Source of the DNA: Dicaeum eximium
Lineage: Eukaryota > Chordata > Aves > Passeriformes > Dicaeidae
Assembly: GCA_013396995.1 (NCBI GenBank)
Contig: VWZP01002845.1
Coordinates: 7,534,429 to 7,598,428 of the forward strand
Reading direction: 5' to 3'
Length of the DNA: 64,000 bases
Shown here: in pieces, positions 40,558-48,800 of the stretch
Numbering within the stretch: position 1 is the first letter of the stretch
Layout: each line of letters opens with the position of its first letter
Made by a program: the position numbers and the translations under genes
Notes under the pieces: model-generated
Told to the model about the DNA's origin: nothing
Seen by the model: the letters and a program-made list of their open reading frames with translations, nothing else
The model's database searches: none

Positions 40558-43091
40558 AGTAACACAGCTTTGACTTCAAAGTTTCAACTCAGGATTATCC
40601 TGGCTGATTTTTAATTGTTCATTTAAGCAATACAAGAGAGGAAGTGAAAATAAACAGGTTCACATGTACTGTCAAGCCTGTTGTTCATCTAGTTTGGGGG
40701 GGGGGTGGTTTAAGATGTCACAGCCACCAAATTTATAGAGCAAAGACAGATATTGACAACTGAGATCAGGGCTTTGCTTGTTTTCCATGATGCTGCTACA
40801 GAAGAGTGGGGATACTCCTAGGATCCCACCTTAATCTAATCAAGCACCCCTGTGTTTCTTAAAGAGAAGGAAGGCTATGAGATGTTTCTAGCAGAGTACA
40901 TGTGTGTAACAACTCAGAGACAGTCCAGAAGGAAAACACCAGTCTGATCAGAGCAGCCTCCAGGCATATACCAACAGTGCATTTTTCAGATAGATAATAA
41001 GGCCATAAAAATAGAACTATTAATTAGGTGCATGGAATATGGGCTGAGGTGAGAAAGATAAGAGGTGCAAATTCTACTGAAGTCAAGCATTAACTCCTTC
41101 ATGTGGTCCTGGAACAAGGAAGGTAGTCTCTTTCTGAGGGAACTGCTTGTGCAGCACAATAAACCAAAGGACAACAGCTTCCTTTCTATACCAAGCAGCA
41201 GCCTGGCAGGCACAATGTTACAGAGGTTGGAACAAGCAGGGGACATTCCACTTGGAAGAGAGCAGGCTGATCCCAAGCAACAGGAAATGTCAGTGACTAT
41301 GGCAGTGTGTAACACCATCCCCTTAGCAGAGCATTCATGGAGCTCACTGTACCTCAGCTTCATAGACATTGACAAAAGCTTTTGCTGAGATGACAGATAA
41401 TATCAACTGGAAAGTAATGGGACATGACAGAATCCCAGAAAGACATTTAAGAGTATGGGAATCTGTTGAGAGGGATCTTAGCATGAGCAAGTTCACATTA
41501 GCCTCCTTCAAATCCACTTGAGATAAGAGGTAACATGCAGTTTTCTTTTCCTTCACTGTTTCTTCCAAATTTTTTTACTGGGTAAAGATTGACTTGACTG
41601 GTATTGAGATTACACTGGACTCAATCACAATTAGAAAATACAGGTTTCATTGATAGTATTGTCCTCAATACTCAAATACCACAAATTTCTATTAGGAAGA
41701 TTGAGGTGATAGAAAGAAGCAGCTTAAAAATACTGGAAGGGTGTGGGTTTTATTAGAAGGAAGAGAGCTAATACAGGAGAGCACATAATACAGCAGGCTA
41801 TTTGGGAGTGATTCCCATGCACATTGAAGAGGCCAAAGAACTGCTTTCCTCTGAAGGACAGTGTGGTGGACTGGAGCCAGTGAGGAAAAAATCCCTAATG
41901 GAACTGGGGATGTGAACCTGACATTCATTCTTCAGAGAACAGGTCAGGTCTTACAACAAAAGGGATTGACAACCAAATTGTGCATCTTTAACACACATAT
42001 CAAATCCTTATAATTCAATGAGCTGCCAACACGAAGTAATACAGTGGCTGATCAAGAGATTTCCAGTTAATAAGGTGATGTCTACAATGTAGCTTAGATG
42101 TTAAATTACCTTAATGGATAATAAACAAAGGCTTGCACTGAACACTTAGTGAAAGTAGAAATGGAATGGATACACCATATCCAAATAAACTGACATTATA
42201 TATTGAACACCCTTCTAATGATCATACTGGGGATAGAGTGTGATAAAGACCCAAACTATCCTGAAAAGGAAGATGTAAGCACTGATTTCATCTGGAGTCA
42301 AACCAAACAATGTTCAAAGATGAAAATGCACAGAGAACTGTTTACCAGCAAGTCTTCTGCTTCCTAGGAATGAAGATAAGATGGACCTACATGCAGGTTT
42401 ATTGTGAAGGGATGTGAAATTAACTGCAGTCCAAGAATAAAAAGGTGGATTGTAGCAGGAAGAAGAGAAAAGGAAAAATTAGAGTCCTACCTGAGAAGTT
42501 ACAGCCTTGGCTGGCAAAACATTAGAAATTTAGAAAATTGGCTTAACCAAAGAAGTCAGAGATACATAATTTGACTGCAACTACTTCAGTGCATGGACAT
42601 TCATAACAAGCACAAAGATCTCTAAAAAGCAATAGAAATCATACTACATAAGAAATACAAAAGAAAGAAGTATGCATTCAAGAGCACAGCTGTGAGGGAG
42701 TATTTCAAGACACTGTTTCAATGTTTACATCTACTCTCTCAACAAGGGTAGAAATAACAATAATAATTTTAACTAAAGCTACTCTTTGCAGGGGCAGGGG
42801 GGAGGTTGTCAATAAAATGAATGAGTTCCAACATTACAGAAATGCTCTTTTCACCTAGACTGGCTGCCTCCAACTGTAAGATATACATAAATCCAGACCC
42901 TGGACATGGAAAAAAATATCTACAGGGCATATTTTGCATATCACCATAATTTGACAGCCTGTGATTTCTCAAGAAAACAGAAATGTGAGAAACATTTTGA
43001 CAGTTCAGTCTAATTCCAGAAGTCTTTTGACTATGTAGTTGCTGCTTGTGAGTGGTGCACACAAAAATAATTTCCCTCAACCTAAAGAAAA

Positions 43092-43203
43092 AGGGGGTCA
43101 GCTTTTTCGGTTTGGGAGGCTTTTTGTTGGGGGGTGGTTTTGTTGTTGTTGTTGTTTTTCGGGTTTTGTTTTGGTTTTTTGTTTGGTTTTGGGGTTTTTT
43201 TTG
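43092..43203 (+). repeat. GT-rich low-complexity tract with G runs
   Basis: About 110 bp dominated by G and T: G5 at 43093, GGG, G6 near 43129, a TTG triplet run, GGG and TTTTGGGGTTTTTTT at the end. It resembles the tract at 13979-14062 in composition and strand. Quadruplex formation is possible but the loops are long. The frames through it are low-complexity artefacts. Confidence 0.75.
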
Positions 43204-44497
43204 CTATGAAGTGAAATCCCTTTTGCATCACTAAACAATATAGAGGTAAAATTTATTTTATATATAGCTCTGTGTGACAGGATATTGGTGAGAGGTTGTT
43301 CAAGCAACAGATGCAGGTTTAATAAAGCTGGCATGACTTGAGGATCATTTGGAAAGATTTCTCCTATCATAACAACAACATAGAAAGTATTAAAGTACAA
43401 TTAATGTTGTTGCCCTCCATGTAAAAGATATGGTAAGAAAAGGTCATCCTATGGACTGTGACAGCTACTCTGAGCACAAGAGCAGCATCTTTGCAACACA
43501 TGTGATCCTCTATCCTAACCCAGAATCACATGGCAATTTTCCTGCCCCGGGGTTCAGACCAGAATAACTCTGAAAAATTATACAAAGGCAGCTAGACTTC
43601 AGGAATCATTAATGAAAAAATAAAAGAATAATTTTCAATATCATTGGGCAGAAGAAAATACACACGCAAGCTATTAAAGATAGAAAATCATGAGGGGAAA
43701 AAAGCAAAAATACTATATTTTATAAATTACTTTGCAGGTGGAACTTGGTTATGATTCTCACTCTAAAATTTCCAGAACACCAATAAATATTTTCTGCTTT
43801 CAAACTTCTGGCATCTGACCTGGCAAGACACCTTTGCAGTAGCATTTTTTGTTTCTCATCACTAATTGCCTTTTGAGACCTAGATTTAAGATGCCAATTA
43901 TCCATGACCTGCATACTTCAATGCCAAAGTGTTCAGCAACAAACTCTAGGGCAGGCTGTTCCAGCTTCTTGACAAGAGGAGATGAGTTTTTACTACTGGT
44001 ACTTACTTGGGGGCCAGATGGGAAAACCACCTTGTAGTGTCATGGAAAGGTGAAAGATTACAAAAAGGCAGAACAGAACTGACTTGTGAACAACCCATGG
44101 AGAGCTCTAACAGTTTAAGGACAGAGATAAAATTCTGGAAAACAGAAGTCTTCTAGTTTTATTCTCAGATCAGTAAACAATGGGCCATGTGGAATAAAAT
44201 ATTGAGAATTACATGGTTGGTTACTTCTTTCCCCAGTTTACCTACAAATACAGCTGCCTGCACATACACAGCTAAATGAGAAGAGGCTGAGTTTCCAAGA
44301 TTTTCAAAAAATTTCAAAGAATCTGAAACCTCTCAATTTCTGCAAAACAAACTGCAGTTGTAAGGAGCCTGGTCACATCTTGAGGTTTGCTAGTGTACCT
44401 CATGGGGACCTTGTGAGCATTCACTAGGTGGGACAGGAGTTCATACAAAAAGGTATTCATACAAAAGCATGACTCACAGCCCATCCACTTCTACTCT

Positions 44498-44518
44498 TAG
44501 AATCATGTAATGATTCTA
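44498..44518. repeat. Perfect 9-bp inverted repeat, 3-bp loop
   Basis: TAGAATCAT-GTA-ATGATTCTA. A 21-base perfect hairpin or dyad with no obvious gene context. Confidence 0.85.
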
Positions 44519-45330
44519 GAGTAACAGAGATGAACCTTACAGTCACTTCTTTACTTGGTACAAGAGGCAGAGCAGAGCATAAACTAGGGATTGTGAAAGA
44601 CATGCTGCAGAAGCATCTTCTCTTACCTCCTGCAATATTTCTGTATACAAAGAAACTGCCTCAGAAGCACCTTTCAACTCCCTCCTATCTGCATATTTAT
44701 TAAACTCACATTTACCTTATTTTCAGGGGGACAACAGAAAAGTTTTTTAGATTTTTTTAGGCCAGAGTCTCATCTCCAGCCTCCACATCTTATACCTTGT
44801 CACTTTTGAAAGACACCTTTTTTGTTTTTTCCATCCAATTGGCAGGCAGTTTGAGCCCTGCACTGATTGGTAGAAACTTAAGGCAATCTTTCTAGGATTT
44901 TTCTCTTTCCACTCTGACAGTCCAGCTCTGCCAGGTTTCCTTCACCCCACTTACATTTGGGAGTGCTGCCTTACACATTCCCAAATGCAGCTCCACACCA
45001 GCCCATCCTATAACACTGGTCTGGATCTCCATCTTTTTTTGGGCCATCCTGCTTGCCCAGACAGGTTTGCTTCAGGTGAAATGCTAATATAATTCTTGCC
45101 AAAAAGACATCTCCCAAATTAGCAAAAAAGGCATAGAAAATATTAATTATTTTTGTCTTCCTGGAATATTCTCACACTCTTTCTAGGAATAAGCAAGGAC
45201 ATCTCTTTGCCATCCCATTATTACACATGTGCACAATTATAAGAAAATGGTCTGAAGGGACATCAAGCAAATAATACCAATTTTCAAAATTCTATAGCAA
45301 TATATTTATACAAATTACAGAATTCTGTAT

Positions 45331-45364
45331 GTATTTACACACCATTACAGAATATCAAGTAAAT
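45331..45364 (-). repeat. Duplicated AT-rich element, distal copy
   Basis: The plus strand shares GTATTTACACACCATTA with 45830-45846, followed by a diverged middle and a common AGTAAAT end. Weaker similarity extends left (TATATTTATACAAA against TATATTTACATAAA). On the FGF9 sense strand it reads TAATGGTGTGTAAATAC, holding a GU-rich run and a Pumilio-type TGTAAATA. Confidence 0.75.
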
Positions 45365-45829
45365 AACACTCATTGTCCTTTTCTTTTTCCCTCAGATTTT
45401 TCTTCAAGTCAATTTTAGTGCTCAAGAAAGGTGCCAGATGGACAGCACTAGAAAGTGAAGACTTCTGTTTGTCCACAGCATGGGAGGAGAGGCACTGCAA
45501 GCCTCCCTGCTCTGCCGTGTCAGCTCTCTGCAGCCCTGTTTTAGCAGGATCACATAAGGAGCAGGAGGGCATCCGCACCCCTTCACACCTTGGCAAAGGA
45601 GCTGAGCAGCACCCAGGTGACAATGGTTTTGCCCATCCCCCACCCAAAAACAAACAGAAATAGCTCATTTTACACAAGGGACTGAACAGAATCTGTTGTT
45701 TGCTACCCAAAACAGGCCAGATTTGACCCAGTGAACCTGCAGGGAGTGGCAAACTGCCAGCTCCCGGGCCTTCCAGTCTTGCAATAATGCCTAAGTTAAA
45801 TGACATGTTTTTATATTTACATAAAGTCA
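45365..45829. other. Spacer between the duplicated elements
   Basis: About 465 bp, GC-richer than either side, with a 153-codon minus frame overlapping plus frames and no recognisable protein. It may be inserted or newly grown sequence, since the flanks look like copies of each other. No known mobile element is recognised in it. Confidence 0.45.
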
Positions 45830-45864
45830 GTATTTACACACCATTATGGGTTATTCGAGTAAAT
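45830..45864 (-). repeat. Duplicated AT-rich element, proximal copy next to a poly(A) signal
   Basis: Second copy of the 45331-45364 element. In FGF9 sense it begins 10 bases after an AATAAA (45879-45874), so its GGTGTGT lies about 30 nt past the hexamer, the expected spot for a downstream GU-rich poly(A) element. It also carries TGTAAATA, and a second TGTAAATA follows at about 45821-45814. Confidence 0.75.
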
Positions 45865-45873
45865 CGATTACAG

Positions 45874-45879
45874 TTTATT
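45874..45879 (-). terminator. FGF9: Candidate terminal poly(A) signal of FGF9
   Basis: AATAAA on the minus strand about 2.65 kb after the stop codon, followed some 30 nt later by GGTGTGT. The hexamer plus GU-rich context is better than at the more proximal hexamers, which lack a clear GU-rich follower. Confidence 0.4.
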
Positions 45880-46050
45880 TAGAAGGACTGCCATAAACTC
45901 ATGACATTTTTCTCGAGTTTAATCCTTTCTTTAGAAAAATACAAAAAGAAAATAAATTAAATAAAACATGTTAACTAGTAGTAATGATTAGCCTATGACT
46001 AAAAATCCAAGTCAATTTAACATTAAGACTTTAACTGTGGCCTAGTATTG

Positions 46051-46655
46051 CGGCCTCGACTCAGAGTCATCTTAACCTTTGCAAATAATAATTTCCTGGC
46101 GTATGTCAGATTTACTGAAACAGCAGAGAGTCGCAACCTCCCTTCCTCGTGGTGGGGTTGATGCATTGAACACAGAGCAATGAGCCTGCCCAGAAGCACC
46201 TCCTCTTCTCCTACAGCCTCTGCATCACCCACAGGAACCATCCGGCACCCGAGCGACCCACAGCATCCCAACTATCCGCAGCCCCAAAGGCCGACAGGCA
46301 AACGCGTGGGCTGCGGCTGAAGGCTGTAAATTCCCAGCAATAACAGTCCCTAGGCCAAGCATCCTACAAATCAGCTAATGTAATTTACGTATCTTTATCG
46401 TTGGTGAGCAATCACAACAAAACGCCATGTTATGTTTGAGATTGCTGATATCGCCGGCTCAGGCGTGGCTCCTCCTACCTGCTTCAGTACGGAAAGGGAG
46501 CGTTTGTTCAGGACACCGAGCCAGAGGTCATTCCAGAGAAGAAATAAGTTTCAAATAATATAAATCAGATGAAAAAGACCGCTGTAGAGCAAAAATTTCT
46601 TAATTACAAGTAGGCTACAACCTTTTACATCACTCCTCCAAAGGAGCCCCCGTGC
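46051..46655. promoter_or_regulatory. CpG-rich patch in otherwise CpG-poor DNA
   Basis: I count 25 CpG dinucleotides between 46021 and 46680, in clusters at 46051-46132, 46243-46315, 46388-46518 and 46580-46656. Flanking kilobases of UTR and desert hold very few. It is not simple sequence or a recognised repeat. It could be a small CpG island (enhancer or antisense/lncRNA promoter) or strongly conserved UTR. Frames through it are short. Confidence 0.4.
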
Positions 46656-47828
46656 GGATGCAGACAGCCAGGGTGTCAGGACCAGCCCTGCTCCCAACAT
46701 ATCCAAATGGTGAAGGCTGCACTCAATGTAATGGCACTGGATTCAAATCCAAAGTGATAGAACAACTACAAAATGCATTTGTCATATGGATCTTAACATG
46801 TTTTTTGTCTCTTGTTTTTTCTCCTTTTCTTTTTGAAAACAGAAATAAAATGCCTCTTCCTGAGGGTTAATTTCCAAATGGTAACTGCTAATCAATGTGT
46901 TTGTGTGCTTATCATAAAATGCTACATACCCTTAAACACTATATACTGTTCCCTTGCTTAGGGTTCATGAATATTTGAACATACTTTAGGAAAAACAATA
47001 AAAATAAGTCTAATACTGTCCCCCTCATTGTCATTATTGATAGAGATTTATTAGTTTCATTTTGCAAGTTTTACTTTAGGAAGGGTGCTAATATCATGTA
47101 TTATGACAGTTCACACTGAAAGCAATTTTCCATAAAAGGTATTACAATGACCTCTATGGAACTTGTATAATTTCATAGTAGATAGTCAAGTGCACAAATA
47201 AACATGTTTACAAGAGTGATCCTGTTAACCTGGTTCTTGCCCTCTGAAATATTTATGTGTTCTTTGTGGAATCTTAAAATTAGTATAATTGTTGTTGGTA
47301 TTACTTATGTTGTTTCTGGCATTCTCTTTAGGAAAAAAAAATAGCATATTTATCATTTAGCTTTGGTATAATCTGCAATAGGTTTTAACAAGTAGAATAT
47401 ATTCCAACCCCTATATTTTCCACAACTGTGAAATTTACAATGATGTAAGAAGTCACTTTATCAGAGAGGAAGTATTACAGACACATAAAAAAAAGTTGAA
47501 GACCCAGTTTTCTCTTTAATCCTCTGGGGTAAGCTATGAAACAAGCAGTCAGAAGAGTGAGGACTCAGTGTCATGAGTGGTGTGCATACTTGTACAATAA
47601 TACGGGCACAAAAGAGATTGTCGCCTTTAGTACATGAGGGTCACTAGAATTTATTATTATTATTACCTTTTTATTGTTGGCTTTTTTTTTATCCATGCAC
47701 CTTTATATTTACTTGCATGAATTTACCACAGGTTCATAGTGGCCTTTGCCATTTCAATGCTTACAGAGCCTAAAGCTTCCAAAATGCCTATCTGGCCTGT
47801 ACATATTTCATTAAAAATAAACTCTATA

Positions 47829-47888
47829 TAATAAATAAATATATAAAATAAATAAAATGTTGCCTTTGGAATTTCTATAAATAAATTT
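47829..47888 (-). promoter_or_regulatory. FGF9: AU-rich element cluster in the FGF9 3' UTR
   Basis: In FGF9 sense the segment contains TTTATTTATAG, then TTTTATTTATTTTA and ATATTTATTTATTATA, giving at least two UUAUUUAUU nonamers and several overlapping AUUUA pentamers within 60 nt. Such clusters bind ARE proteins that control mRNA decay and translation. Function here is inferred from the motif and from lying inside the UTR. Confidence 0.5.
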
Positions 47889-48146
47889 AACTTTTTATTT
47901 TCATTTTTTTTACTAAGAGGTCTTTGCTTTAAACTCAGTGGGGTGAGACCCAGAGAGCGATTAACTGAAAAGTCTCTTGTTTAAGTAAGACTGCACCCTC
48001 CATGCCTTTGTAAATGCAGCGTACACTTGAGCAGGCCACCAGCCAAAAATCCTGATGAATCGAAGTATGGCAGCTATGCTGATATATGACGAAGTACAAC
48101 TGATCAAAAATTTAAAAGCGTGTCTATTCCCCAGCATGCATCAGGG

Positions 48147-48302
48147 CTTCCTCCTCCTCCTCCTCCNNNNNNNNNNNNNNNNNNNNNNCCTCACCCTCCT
48201 CCTCCTCCTCCCCTCGGCTCCTCTCTCTCGCGCTCTCACTCCCATTCATCCTCTCCCTTTCTCTCTCTCTCTCGCACTCACTCTCTCGCGCTCCCTCTCG
48301 TA
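48147..48302 (-). repeat. FGF9: Polypurine GGA/GA microsatellite in the FGF9 3' UTR (sense strand)
   Basis: The plus strand is a CTC-triplet run up to the gap, more CTC triplets after it, then mixed CT repeats with some CG (CTCTCTCTCGCGCTC). In mRNA sense it is a GA- and GGA-rich purine tract starting about 220 nt after the stop. From memory, human FGF9 carries a polymorphic UG microsatellite in a comparable position. The frames on both strands here are artefacts of the repeat. Confidence 0.8.
48167..48188. other. Assembly gap of 22 N
   Basis: Unresolved bases inside the CTC/GGA triplet repeat. The true repeat length is unknown. Confidence 0.99.
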
Positions 48303-48415
48303 CTAAATCAAGCGAGTGGGCATAGGCTCTCCTCCAGGAGGACAAACCTTTAAGTGCAGAACAAAATCAGCATGTTCCATCCAAGCCTCCATCATACATT
48401 ATGCATGCGACAAAG

Positions 48416-48423
48416 TTTGGCAA
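48416..48423 (-). promoter_or_regulatory. FGF9: Possible miR-96/182 seed match in FGF9 3' UTR
   Basis: The sense strand reads TTGCCAAA about 105 nt after the stop, a perfect match to the miR-96/182 seed (UUGGCAA) with a flanking A. It lies in the UTR part that looks most conserved with mammals. Targeting is inferred. Confidence 0.35.
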
Positions 48424-48525
48424 CAGTGGAGCTGATGTGATGACACAGCTAATCAATAAGAACCCACCGCATGAAACCTTTATAGTGGTTACTTTTTAAG
48501 GGCTCAAGTGAAGGAATTGTCTTTG

Positions 48526-48771
48526 TCAACTTTGGCTTAAAATATCCTTATATAGTTCTGGTACTTTCTCAGGGTCCACTGGTCTAGGTAAAAAATGTGT
48601 AAATTTTTGATGCCGTTTAGTCCTAGTCCCTTCTCTTGGAGTCCCATCTTTATTTAACGCAACGTAGTATCGTCTTCCAGTGTCCACATGTTTATATAGA
48701 TTTGATGAATATGTGTTATACCAGTTTTCTTCAAATTGCTCTCTGAATACACACTCCTGGGTTAATTTTTC
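48526..48771 (-). CDS. FGF9: Fibroblast growth factor 9, last coding exon (exon 3)
   Basis: This exon encodes the C-terminal 81 residues of FGF9, matching human positions 128-208, then TGA (48528-48526). FGF9 is a secreted paracrine factor that signals through FGFR3 and FGFR2 c-isoforms with heparan sulfate, in lung, gonad, limb and joint development. The exon starts in phase 0 at GAA (EKLTQECVFREQ) after a CAG acceptor, the known FGF9 exon 2/3 boundary. It supplies the later beta-trefoil strands: EENWYNTYSSNLYK, then RRYYVALNKDG, the basic heparin-contact loop (GTRTKRHQKFTHF) and the C-terminal PELYKDILSQS segment. Asn143, altered in the mouse Eks mutant, is present. The only change I see from the human protein is Glu for Asp195. 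The related FGF16 and FGF20 end differently (not in ILSQS), so the paralog call is firm. Exons 1 and 2 lie beyond the right edge. The exon is intact. Confidence 0.97.
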   Translation of the reverse strand, partial: EKLTQECVFREQFEENWYNTYSSNLYKHVDTGRRYYVALNKDGTPREGTRTKRHQKFTHFLPRPVDPEKVPELYKDILSQS

Positions 48772-48800
48772 CTGTGGAAAGAAAAGAAAGAGCAGTAAGG
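48772..48800 (-). other. FGF9: Splice acceptor of FGF9 exon 3
   Basis: Minus strand reads CTTACTGCTCTTTC, then TTTTCTTTCCACAG immediately before GAA. A strong pyrimidine tract plus CAG. It fixes the exon start; the open frame running further upstream (to 48810) is intron. Confidence 0.95.

Larger units (their letters stand above)
40558..45300. other. Intergenic, AT-rich, no gene seen
   Basis: A ten-G run occurs at 40696-40705. The frames at 40986-41388 overlap on opposite strands and show no recognisable protein. The GT-rich tract and the palindrome at 44498 are listed separately. Nothing else specific is seen. It lies downstream of FGF9 beyond its inferred 3' end. Confidence 0.5.
45860..48525 (-). 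other. FGF9: FGF9 3' untranslated region (inferred extent)
   Basis: The sequence after the FGF9 stop codon reads, as far as I recall, very like the start of the mammalian FGF9 3' UTR for about 200 nt (48320-48525), which supports it being transcribed. The remainder is AT-rich with an AU-rich element, several AATAAA hexamers in sense (47899-47894, 47675-47670, 47655-47650, 47052-47047, 45879-45874) and one CpG-rich patch. I place the end at the last hexamer because a GU-rich element follows it, giving about 2.7 kb. Earlier hexamers could give shorter isoforms. The extent is inference; RNA data would settle it. Confidence 0.5.

Noticed and set aside
48055..48353. Leu/Pro-, Ser- and Glu/Arg-rich frames around the N gap
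   Set aside because: Direct translation of the CT/GA microsatellite in the FGF9 3' UTR.
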